This document shows, piece after piece, positions 40,901 to 52,700 of a stretch of DNA of 64,000 nt (position 1 is its first letter; each line of letters opens with the position of its first letter). The stretch comes from Whitmania pigra. Taxonomy: Eukaryota > Annelida > Clitellata > Hirudinida > Haemopidae. The DNA is taken from assembly GCA_021613335.1 (NCBI GenBank), contig JAJTWR010000456.1:1-64000 (forward strand). Direction: 5' to 3'. A program made the translations under genes and the position numbers. Below the pieces are notes generated by a model, which was not told the DNA's origin, searched no databases, and saw nothing but the letters and a program-made list of their open reading frames with translations.

Positions 40901-43900
40901 TTCAGATAGTCCGTGCCATTGAGGGTAGGGTTGAGGAGAACAAGCTTGTTTTGGACAAGGATTGAATTAAAGAAGCAGATGGGCCATAAAGAAGAGAGTT
41001 ACAATAGTCTAGGCGAGAGAGAACAAGGCAACCCTAACCCGAGGGCCAAAGTTATATCAACGGAAAGTAGCGCCATTGAACATAATTTCAGATTTCTGAG
41101 GATTCACTTGGAGAAAGTTAACAAGATGCCAATCATTGATGCAAGAGGCCAGCGCTAATGATTGTCGGGCGCTAAATGGAAATGGAATTAAAAGTTATCT
41201 TAATCAAACTTATATGTAGGGTTATGGATATAATTCTATCAGCAAATACTTTGTTTATAAAAAATGTTAGAAAAATTATTGAATCCCTAATGTTTCAGAC
41301 AACCACCATAGGTTGAGAAGTGCCGACCTAGGCACATGTGGCCTATGATTATCTGAAATAGTGTTGAACTGAAATTTGCATTGTTATTTTTTAGAATTGT
41401 TCATTTCTTGATGAGACTTGGACCATTCCAGTAAGTCCTACAAAATTATAGCAATTATATTTATGATCTAGGTTCTAGATTCTAAAATATTCTACATAAA
41501 TTCGCCCTCCAAGCAACTTGTGAATTTGTTTGAGTTTACTGTAGATCTTTTTTTTTTACTTTTCAGCCATTTTTGTGTTTCAATGTTTTCTTATGTTAGA
41601 TGATCATAAAACAAAATATTATTAATATTAAGTCTGTAATCCTAGGTCTTTAAGGTGACTACTCTGGTCCCTTGCCGAAATCTTGGTATTGAGATATTGT
41701 AAGTGCTTGTACTTTTATGTTAATCGATTAATTAGCATTGATTTTGATTAATTTATGATAAAATGCAAATCATCAAAGTTGTTTATAGTATTTTTGCACT
41801 TATTACACTTTATTTTATCAGTTAAGAAGTTGCTTAAGTACTCAATCTCTGATTTTCTTTATCAAGACACAAGAATGGCCATTCTATTGTGTTGGCTCTT
41901 TGCACAGCCAGTGTGGCTGCAGAAAATGTGAGGGCACTTTCATAAACAAACTCAGATGTTACTAATTAGTAAATTTACTGTAAAACCTCCAATTAAATTA
42001 TAATTTAACACAAAATTATCTGATTTAAGCAGATTTAATTCTTTTTCTTTCTTTTCGTAAGATCTACATTTATATTAATTCATTAAAGATGTGATTGATC
42101 CTACATATTCAATTAATCTTTCAATTTCTGGAAGTTGATATTTGTTTATTAGGGTGAGATTGAAGCTGGTGATATTCTTGATGAGATTTTCAACAAGCCA
42201 CTTAAGAACTCAACCACTGGAACGGTAAGCAAGAGGAATGTATTATTGTTATTATTATTTTTTTTTTAATACGTTTATTTCCAAAGCGACGTTAGTGTTG
42301 GGGGTGCTAAAGATGATTGACAGCAATATATCACATTTTATAATTTAAAATTAGATATCGACCTATCTGAGACAGTTCAGGGACAAACCAGTTGAACTAG
42401 CTTTAGTAAAGGTAGTTTTCTGCTAATAATACTGGTTGGTAGATAATTTGAAGATCTGTCTCATTTATTACATGTTATTATATTCAATATTATCATTTTA
42501 ATATTATCATTTTAATATTGTTATTTTAATATTATTATCTTGTTGATTGCTTCACTCATGGTCATTGAAGCCAAAAGCCATTTTATTTCCTTGGCCTCAC
42601 AATTTTTGAAAGAGGAAAAACGTAATTGACTTATGGATATACAAAATGTTGTTTTATTATTTATTAAATTTTGTTTTTAGAGCAAATTGACAGATGGTTC
42701 GGTTTTTAGACCAGTAGCTGAACTCATAAAAGATCTACCCATGGCTGTTGGATCTCTGAAGAGAGATGCTGATCTTATTTTGGATCAGAATCTTCAAAAT
42801 TCTAATAATGGAAAAAATCCTCCCCATGCCCTTCTTCCAGGAGATGATGATGAGGAGGTACCAGTGCACAATGGAAATGATCAGTTAGTTGATGAAGGTG
42901 ATGATAGAAGGAAATGTTAAAAAGATGACGAGTTCGAGTTAAACTGTTGCACTCCTGCATGTTTTAGCGGCGACGGTCGTGATGTTTCATATGTATAAGT
43001 TATTAACAAAAAGCATCCCTAATGGCCTAATTTGTGTGGTACTACACAAATGAACTATCTTTATATTTTCAAAATTTGTTTTGTAAACATAGTAATAAAA
43101 GATCATGATTTTAGGTATTGGATCGTGTGGGTATTTTAGGTGTATTTATTTCATTACTTACTTGAATTTATGTTTTCATGTAATACTCAATTCATTTGTA
43201 ACAAATAATTTTAGGGCTCAGTATGATGTGCAATACATTGGGTCGATACATGTAGGACAGGTGATTTATTTTCTTTGATAACTTTGAGTAATTTTAGCAT
43301 ACTTGTTTAATGTCTGTGCCAAAAACCACTGGTTAGTTATTAGTCTGTAATGATGATTTACAATTTTAATTTAAGGTTTTATTTCTAGTTTACTTTTATT
43401 TAAAAGCTTTTTAAGGGCAAACCTTTGTCTTTTAACAAGCTATAATTATCTAATAGGATGGATCAGTATGTCAGATTGAACAGGCTATCAATAAAATCAC
43501 AAGTGCCGAACTTCAAAACCAGCTTCAGGTTAAGTTGTATTTATTATGAGCTTAAAGTTGTCTTTTATTTGTTGAAGAGAACATCTAGTTGTTCTGCTGA
43601 AAATCCAGAAAAGCACCAGAAATGGAATAAAAAACTAAAATTCATTTTGTAAAATGAACTCGTGTCTGTATCCTTATTTCACTGAAGAAAATTATCTTGT
43701 ACACTGACATACTGTCCACAATTGTTTTTAAATTCTTGTTGTAGCAACAGATAAATGATGAGCTTCTTGGCTATGAAAATGTGAATGATTAAGAATGAAA
43801 TAAAATAAAATAATTGTTATTTAGATTGAGAAATTTGAAAAGTATTTTGATAACAATGTTTTTCTAACCTTTATTTTTTCTAAGTGGAGTTAACCTAGAC

Positions 43901-45309
43901 CTGTTTATACCATCCATTAAATATTAAAAATACAAAGCAAAAAAATACATAACAACAATAATAATAATAATAACTCATTTAATTATAGCAAACAAATTAT
44001 AATTGTATCATATTTTTTAAAAAGTCATTCAGGGCTGAGCTATATTTGGGAGAAACTGAAGTTGTGGTTTTCAAAATGAATTCTGAGGTTTGATATTTCA
44101 TTTTGCATTTGTTGATGTATAATGAACATTTTAAACAGTTTTCATACATCAATTTTTCAAGTAATGATTTTTACATTAATCTACTTACATTACAAACCAA
44201 AAATAAGTTATATTATTAAAATATAGTGTTTTTTATCATTTTTCTATATAATTTTGATACAATCTTTGAATTAGTCATATTAAGTTTTAGCTTCATACTC
44301 CATGATTTTAAACTAATATTTAATTTTTATTCTTGGAATTGTAGATGTTCTTGAGAGCCTGTTACACAGAGATTTCCTCTTGTGGGCGAAAAGATGACCT
44401 TTCTGAGATGTTTGCCTGTATTGTGGGGTATTTTTGATGCAATTAACAATTTTGCCTTTTTATGTTTGGAGATTTGTTCATAGGCCTTCATGTTTATCTG
44501 AATATTAGTAATATTAGGTATTATGAAAATAATAAAACATAGTCGGTGGGCTAGTGAATAACTGTTAATATTGCGTTTACAGAAAGTAGTAATGCTTTTG
44601 GTAGCGTTACACATTATTGTTTTTGCCTGTAATTTTATTATTGTTGTTTTTAAGTAATTACTTAAATAGGGGCACTAATTAAAGTCATGTTAAGCAATAA
44701 TTATTAATATTTATTATCATGGCAAAATTTACAAAGTTATAGGTTTTACATCTTAATACTTTGTAAATTCTGTTATTCAGTTTTAAATGAAATAGTTGTT
44801 AAATTAATCATAAATTAACGTAATATTTATAGAGAGACTACTTGCACTCTCGCAAAGGACTTTGTTGCGCACGTGTTCAGAGCTAGGAATGTTAGAGAGG
44901 TAAAGACACCTTGGTGAAGATACATATACATAACCTATATTTTCTAAAGTTTTGTTCAGTGTCAGTTTAATAAATTCAATAAAAGGTCTTATATTATCAC
45001 TATAATTATTTAGTACATTTGAAAATAATTTTGCAGGCAAAGATCATTTTGTGCACTATTGGTTAGGAAATTATTGTTGCACTTGATTATTGTTATAATA
45101 GAATTTTTTCAATGGTTTTTCCTTGGTCAGAAATGCTTTGAAACAGATTTACTTATTAGTAATAATTATGAATGATAAAAGTGTCTAATTGAATCTCATC
45201 TAAAAAGTTCACTTTAAATTAATTTTTGTGATAATTTTATCAGCTCAAGGTTTTGAAAGAACTCATTGGTTTGTTTGAGTTGAGTTGTTGGCTTTTCTTC
45301 ATCCATTGA
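37948..45309 (+). CDS. RUN-domain protein apparently continuing into a PTB domain (5' end incomplete)
   Basis: RUN exons: 37948-38052, 38276-38363, 39129-39180, 39434-39541, 39823-39871, 40213-40271, 41395-41430, all in matching phase. Typical RUN parts are NQPVTDNHPNLQPFCEQLE, RDYWKCIE, GRGRFFLRSSL, NWYYSKS and INELKFELCL; it most resembles the FYCO1/RUFY type. RUN proteins generally act with small GTPases in membrane traffic. Linker exons: 42153-42224 and 42681-42857. A second set follows: 43222-43260, 43457-43528, 43745 to about 43780, about 44063-44112, 44345-44427, 44833-44899, 45244-45309. It reads as a PTB fold (YDVQYIGS, LYLGETEVVVF, FLRACYTEISSC, DFVAHVFRARN). An alternative end is the stop at 42920, with AATAAA near 43094. 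Two adjacent genes remain possible. The first exon is missing. Confidence 0.72.
40306..41325 (+). mobile_element. hAT-type DNA transposon remnant with a LINE nested inside
   Basis: The ends form an inverted repeat (CGGCTGTTCTCGACC at the left, GGTTGAGAAGTGCCG at the right) like the terminal repeats of hAT/Charlie elements. It is flanked by an 8-bp target duplication with one mismatch (ATCTAGGC at 40298-40305, ACCTAGGC at 41326-41333). There is no transposase. Most of the interior, about 40526-41170, is a LINE fragment inserted in the opposite orientation. The whole lies in an intron of the RUN gene. Confidence 0.75.
40526..41170 (-). mobile_element. LINE (CR1/L2-like) 3' end nested in the hAT element
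   Basis: On the minus strand the frame gives the C-terminal end of a LINE reverse transcriptase: RIAFKIALMTYHTLA, PLYLQNLL, LRSS, RGFSHASPAV and KTHLFRTSW. Two expected Trp codons (H-W-L-P-I and W-N-x-L-P) have become TGA stops. The 3' tail, GCGCCTCTGACGCTATGCA then ATGGTGCTTAATAAATAAA and (ATT)n, matches the tail of the SINE at 16531. Confidence 0.8.
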
Positions 45310-46509
45310 CATTTTATTTCATGGTTCATGTTGAAAGAATTTGCATTATTTTCTTTTAATTTTCTTTGAAATTGAAATTGTTGTTGAAAGAACTTTGGGT
45401 ATATTTTCTGAATACTTCATTTATTCAAATAATTTACTTATTTACTCTAAAACAATAACTTAGGTATGGCTGCATTTGCTCATTGTTTCTATTCATTAAG
45501 AGTTTCATCATGCAATTTTTAATAATTTCATTATTGTCTTTATTTTTGTTAATTGAAAGCAGTAGCTTTTAGCGTTAGCTATTGGATGGTGATGTTGATG
45601 CCTAGTGTTCTTAAAAATTTAAGCCCGCTATTATAGAAGTTTGATGTTTTAAAAATTTTGCATAATGTTGCTTACACTTAAAAAATATTGTAAAATTTGG
45701 CCATGCTGACTGTTATTAGGTAATAACATAAATAACAGTATTGTTTACATCCCGTGGCTAGAATTGATAGTTTGGTGTTCCTTTGTTCGGATGGTAAACT
45801 GTGCACTCATTAGCAGAGATTATTAAAAATTGTTGCAAATTATTGCAAACCTGTTTTCAAAAAAGAATAAAACTTGTCTGCAGCAAATCATGAAATGTAT
45901 TTGTAAATGTTACTGGATAACTTAAGACAAAGTAATTTGTAGTCTTAAAATTTGTATTTATCTCAGGGAACCCTGTAAATTTATAAAATATTCTTCAAGC
46001 ATTTGGGACTGTAAAGGTTATTTACTTGAAGCCTGACATTAAGCCTGTTAATCTCTTTAGTTCCTTAGATATCAGATCTCAAATTGTTTCTTTGATTTTG
46101 TGATGATGCCCATCCCATTCAAAATATTGGGGGCTTTGCCCTCTAAATATTGACTTAAATTGTATGGAAATGATTAAATGTTTAATAAATGTGAAGTAAT
46201 TATAGTAAGTAAAATAATTATGAAATCGCTAAAATTATTTTTAATTTAAAAAATGAACATTAATTTCCAGACAAAAATAATAATTCCAGTGTGTGTTAAG
46301 CGTTTTGATATAGTTTTCAAATTAAAATTTTTATAAAAAGTTTACGCCTTGAAAAAAATGAACTTTAATACCTTCTTCATTCTTTTGAGACACAGGTGTA
46401 ACATTGTCTGTTCGCATCGATCAGTTACTGCGCATCACGACCACAACTGCTGTACGTCTTACTTTACGCAAGCTTGTAATAGCTGAAAATTATTTCGAAG
46501 TCTGAAAGT
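45310..46509. other. Intergenic stretch between the RUN/PTB gene and the caspase
   Basis: AT-rich, with no exon that I can support. The region directly upstream of the caspase ATG (46380-46509) has higher GC and an in-frame TAG before the ATG, consistent with a 5' UTR and promoter. Confidence 0.55.
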
Positions 46510-48213
46510 ATGGATACAGCCGCTGATGCCACGTCAGATGCGGCAAGGCATGTAATCAGATAAATTACCACATTGCTACATTAATCACATTTAGAGGTCA
46601 CTCGTGGTAACAGCTATAAATATTTTTTAGTACGACCGTCTTGAAAAATGTGCCACCATTGCTGGAAGAATATAAATTCACCCGGAAAGTTATTGGAAAG
46701 TGTCTCATAATAAACAATCATAATTTTGATCCTATTCGTACCGGGCAAATAGAGCGCGCAGGTCAGTAACTACCAGAGCAGAAACAATTTTTTTGCTGTT
46801 GTAAGTGCATAACAGCTTTATGATATAAAGGATCCGATGTCGACGCCTGTGCAATAGAAAGAACTTTCTCAGTTTTGGGATTTGAAGTTTATATGAAAAA
46901 GGATCTAACGTGCATGCAAATGCGTTTCGCTGTGTCTGACAGTAGGTTATTTCTGGCTTTTGTAACAGACACAACATCTTTAAGTGTAACAACATCATCT
47001 TTCTTGTTATCAATCTAGCAAGCTTAGAACTTAGGCTAATTTCATTTGATTATTAGAAGCTAAAATAAGTATTTAACTGGCTTTCAGTGGCAGAGGAAAA
47101 CCACACTGATTATGATTGCTTTGTTTGTTTTATTCTTTCCCATGGATGTGAAAATGAAATAATTTATGGTGTTGATGGTCAGCTTAAACTGTATGACCTC
47201 ATTGAAAAAGTTAAAGGCTCTAATTGTCCTTCTTTGATTGGGAAGCCTAAATTATTTTTTGTACAGGTTAATATTTTATTACAAATTGTGATTACATTTT
47301 TCATGCCGCATCGTAATGATATCTGACAAATGTAATGGCAACGTATTCTTGAAGTGTCAAAATATGATTTTCCCCAAACTGTTATGGTCTCACATGCTTT
47401 ACTCACAAGAATTGCAATAAAAATAATGATAAATTATTTCCATTGCAAAGGAAATGTTTTGTAAAAAAAAGGAGTATAAGTATAAGATATATCTGCAATA
47501 TATCTATCAAATAATTTTTTTAGGCCTGCAGAGGTTCATATTTTGATTATGGCGTGGAATTGGTAGATGGAAGTCTGGGAGTTCAAGGACTGGATGCTGT
47601 TAAAACAATTTCATCGGAGGCTGATGTTATGATAGCTTATTCAGTGGTACCAGGTATTACAATAATTTGACATTACACAATTAACGCTGATGTGACACCA
47701 TTGTTACATTTTTTTTTATTATTATGCTATTTTTGTAAATTTACTACATTAAGCTGCTATTGATTAGGCCATTTTTCCTGGAGAAATAATGTTGATGGCT
47801 CATGGTTTATTCAGTCTTTGTGCCATGTCCTGAGTAGTAAATTAGTTCAAACAACTGATTTACTTGGGTTAGTACAACAATTAAGTGAAGCCACAATCTT
47901 TAGTAATGGTATCTTATTAATTAAAAATATAACTGATAACTGAATTACATTAGCAGAGGTTTATTATCCATTTATTTTTTAGATTTAGACAAATTAGAAT
48001 TAAAACTCATTTATAGAAATTTTGATTAGATTCTACTGCACTTATATAATTTACATACATATCCTTAGCATAATGACAGTTGTCTGCAAGTTGGTTTCAG
48101 AGAAATTTGAGTCAGTCACAGATGACAGATCAACTTCAGGATTTAAACAAGTTCCATGGATTGTTTCCACTCTAACAAAATTGGTTTATTTAAAAAAGAA
48201 TCTTAGAAATTAA
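46510..48213 (+). CDS. Caspase, short-prodomain effector type
   Basis: Seven exons: 46510-46547, 46631-46761, 46831-46941, 47088-47266, 47524-47653, 47768-47884, 48080-48213. They total 840 nt (279 residues), about the size of caspase-3 (277) and without a CARD or DED. Caspases are cytosolic proteases that cut after aspartate during apoptosis. Catalytic His112 lies in ILSHGCEN and Cys155 in QACRG, which is split by an intron after Gln153. Also visible are the large-subunit start (GKCLIINNHNFD), the substrate-pocket Arg (RAGSDVD) and the small-subunit SWRNNVDGSWF. Candidate linker cleavage sites are VELVD and QGLD. An in-frame TAG precedes the ATG. Exon 1 needs a GC-AG intron (AAG|GCATGT) to keep phase. 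Confidence 0.93.
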
Positions 48214-49775
48214 AATATGACATCTGATGACTCAAATGGCTCATTTTTTCTATATTAAAATAGTTATTTAAATGCTCAAAAGAAACCAGGGCAATTTAGA
48301 ATCACTCAATTTCCTAGACAAAAAACCTCACATATCAGAATCTCACATATTAGAAGTCTGCCTTAGTAATCCATGCAATGCAATTTGTGTTTGATTGCAG
48401 CTGAATAATTAATAATTTTTGAAGCAAAAAAAATTCATGGAATCTTGGCTTGATGATATGGGACTGTGAAACAAGAATGAAAAACATTGCACAGTACTTG
48501 TCACCAAAATGCATGTTTGTTATTGGAATTATTTATTTATTGGGTTACATTACATATTATGTAGAAATTGCTTAAAAATAATAAGTAATCAAATAATAAA
48601 AGAAAATTGATAAATAGTTTCATTTTCATTCCCCAGGCCTTAAAATGGAAGCTTTGTATTTTTTAATAACACCAAAATGGTTCAAGATTTCTTGAAAATC
48701 TTTTTATGGCTAATTAAAACAGTTTCATTAATAATAATAATAATTAATGATAATTCCTGGCCCCTCAGTGCCTTTCTGTTTTTGTATTTAGCTGATGTAA
48801 TGCATACCTCATGCATCCATAATGGATGCGAAGCCATCCAACCTAACAGTGCAGGCTGTTTTGTCTATTTTTTTTAGGTCTTTATTATTGCAGTTGACTA
48901 GTGACAGTAATATTATTACATGTGCATCAATTTTCAACCTTGCATGTCTGATAATAATGTTTTAAGATTCTGGCAGATCCTAAAAAATTGTCTTTGGCAC
49001 TTCCCCTCCCACATTCTCCTTGACAGCACTAATCCAATCACACAAAAAGATCAGATGTTAAGATAGTAATTGTGAAATAGGCTTACACATGACATATAAA
49101 AATAGCAAAGCCCTTAAAAGTCTTTGTTTTAAGATTAAAGCTGTAAGTTTAAAAAGTTGAAGTTAATACAGAACAGCCTATTTGTCCACAAACTTTAGTA
49201 GTCAAACTGAGATGTTCTTTTCAAAATTTAGCTATCATCTGGTGATGAAGTCACTCAAAAAGTTCTGCCACCTGAAATGCATTTCCATCATTTTAGAAGA
49301 ATTATCATTCATAATTTTAATTAGGCAAGTCTACGAAACAGAGTGATGAATCTCAATTTACAATAAGACTTGCCTAAAATTAATTGATTATTTGCATAAA
49401 AGTTACTTGATTTTGCATTTATTTTATTTTGAATGAAGAACACAATTAATTTTATAAAGAGGTTGAATAAGTCCTTTCGAAAATCTAACCAGGTAAAGGA
49501 AACTGTATGCTGTTATCTTTGAGCATCCTGCTAAGGTCTAGATAATGCTAAAGTATAAAATTACTAAAAGTTTATGTTTTAATCAAAGTGATATGTTAAT
49601 ATTTATTAATTTCTAGTATTTTTGCAGCATGTATTCATTTATTTGATGGTCATAATACAACCAACAAATTATAAATTACTTTATTAAAATTTGAACAAAC
49701 TTAATCATCCAATTATCAAAAAAAACTGGAGGTTTAAAAGTTTTACAGTAATAGATTTATGGTGAAAGATCTAGC
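48214..49775. other. Intergenic region between convergent caspase and RET genes
   Basis: The two genes end toward each other here. An AATAAA at about 48593 could serve the caspase transcript. I see no further exon, in particular none that would supply a longer C-terminal tail for the RET gene. Confidence 0.55.
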
Positions 49776-52700
49776 TTATATAATAACTGATTTTTTGGAA
49801 AGGAACTTTTCAAATTGTTTGACAAGGCTTTTGAAATGTGGTCTCTTTTTTGGATCATTTTGCCAGCAAGATTGCATTACATCAAATCTGAAATCGATAA
49901 AAAGTTTACAAGCAAGTATTATTTGAAAGTGACTCTGAGTATTTAGCAGTTAAGTCTTAATTAAAGTACTCAAACTAACATTTCTGATGAACATGACACT
50001 GGCTTTTCCATTCTATAACCAGATTTGAGCAGAGTAAATAGATTTTCTGCTGTTATTCCAGGGTATGGATTAGCTCCTTTATTAACAGATATTTTTGCAA
50101 AGTTCACAAGAATTTCAACAAGCAATATTTTTAAAAATAATCAATTTAGTACATTTAATGGAATTGACATACCCATGGTCACAATCTCCCACATGACAAT
50201 TCCATAAGACCATCTGAGATAAAACAAAAAAAACTTACTGACAAAGAATTGACAATATTTTATATTGATCAAAAAAAGATGAAAACACTGGAAATATGAA
50301 TTGTCAAGCAAGTCGACGGTTACATCTAAGTGCATGACATTCTGCTAAGTCACAACAACTCGAACAAAAATATTTTTTGGCGTTGGAAACCAGGCAGTCT
50401 AACGGTTGAGATGATGCGGATCTGTTAGAAGTACAAATCCTAGTCGGTCGCAAGAGATTCTGTAACTATTTCCAATACCAAGTTTTCTAAACATTTGTTT
50501 ATTAAAAAAATTAAGTGCCTTCAAATGACCTACATGTCACTTTTAGGAGTAAATATGTGGTCAAACAGTGACTCTGGAGCCATCCATTTCACAGGCAGAG
50601 GACCCTATAAAAGGTGGAATTGAAATAAAAGCCTAAACAATTAAACTACCAAAAAAGCAAAATATATAAAAAATTCAAATGATTGATCTTTAGAACGAAC
50701 TTTGCTTGTTTTAAGATAGGCATCTCCCTCGTAAACATCCCTGCTGAGACCAAAGTCAGATATTTTAGCTATCCTTCCCTCTGCCACTAAAATATTCCTG
50801 GCAGCTAAATCTCTATGCACGATTCTCATGGAGCCAAGATATTCCATTCCTTTAGCAATTTGCCAACAAAAAGACAAAAGGTCTCTTTCACCAATGAATT
50901 CTAAAGATTCTTCATCACTTCTTGATTGTTTATTCTCGTTGTTAATATCTAGTGGTTCCTCAGCTTCCAATTCATTGATTGACAATTGAACCAGTTCTCG
51001 ATCGTTTTGAGAATCAGAGAACATTGACTCATTAACCTGTTTTGAAATGCTTTGATTTATTTGTTCGTCGCTCAGCCTTCTATACCAGAGACCATGCGAC
51101 TGGAGAGTTGGGCATGACGTGGTAACATTACGAGTCTCATTTGCAGAGATCTTGTTTTTTTCAGATTTCAAGTAAGGATGGGTTGTGTATTTAATTGTAT
51201 TCATCGTGCAATCTGACCTCAAGTTAGGATGCCTTTCACGAGCAGAACATTCAAATTCCTTTGAATGAAGTCGCAAAGACGTATAGTTTTGAAAAATAAT
51301 TTTTCCAATGTTCTTATCCGTGTTAATTGAAGAAGCTGGAGTATTATCAGTTAATGCCACAGGCGCAGCCTCCCTTTCTTCATTTTGACGCAGTGCTAAT
51401 TCCTTAGATGCTAAATTAGGGTTAGCAAGAGTACCCTGTGCATCAAGGACAGGTATGTCTATCAGACATTTTTCCTGGTGTTGCCAGTTAATCTTGAATT
51501 TCTTCAAGTATGATTTTAAGGATCCATGTTTGCAATATTCCACAACAACATAGAGTGGACCTTTAAATATAAATTATCTCAAGACAAGTTTTAAGAACAG
51601 TTAAGCTTTTTGTTTTGTAGAAATCTAACATTTCAACTTAAGTGTGAAACATGTGAATTTACCAAAGTTGCAAGGAACAAGCTTAAGAGATTAAATGTAA
51701 GTTGTTTACTATAATCTAAGTCAATTTCAAGCTGCACCAAATTCAATAATAATGTATCTACCTTCTGGAGTGCTACAGATTCCAATAAGTTTAACAATAT
51801 TGGAATGTTCAACCTGCTGAAGCAGATTAAATTCAGAGATCAAATCTCTATATTCACTTGCTGAAGCACAATCTAAATTTTATCAAATACAATTAAAGAT
51901 TAGTGAAGAGGCAGTTTCTCTCGATTTGTTATATATCTTAAATCTTAAGAAACGACGTAGGCGGACATAGACATGGTAAATAACATAATCAATAAATACA
52001 GAATATCATAAATTACCTTTTAATGTCTTCACAGCCACAACCATCTCTTTTGGATAACCAGGCACATTCTTTGCCCGGGCTCTCAACACTTTTCCAAATT
52101 CTCCCTCGCCTATGACTGATTCAAGTCTTAATGAAGTTCTTTCAATTTCCCATTTGGAAAACTAAATAAAATTAATTTTCAAATACTTGGGCCATTCAAG
52201 TAAGTAACAATTTACTTTGAAATTAGAAGAAAAATATATCTTATTCCAGAGAATGTTGGTGTTGCCAACTCCATCCAGCAAGGGTTCTTCAGTTTCTGCA
52301 TATTGGGGATTTTCCACCAGAGTTCCAGAAATCCTGGCAACCTTTGAAGGATTACCATTGATAGATGCTCCATTGTTTCCATCTCTCAGAAGATTTTTAA
52401 ACGAAAATTTTCCGTTTCGGTAGAGAAGAAAGACCACTGTCAAAAATCCGGAGAGAAGAAAAAAAACTACTGCCACGGAAGATACGATGGTCAGCCTACA
52501 AGTGTTTCCACAGAATACCGCAATATCCGAAGCCCTAGTTTTGTCGGAAAAACAATGAGGACCATCGCAAGCGGTGGATATATCGACGACGATTTTTTTG
52601 GCTGGATTGATATTCTCGCAGGAACAATGCTGGTTTTTATCACACCAACATCTGGTGCCAGAAATTGTGTCGATGCCAGCATTGGGGGCGTGCTTCAAGT

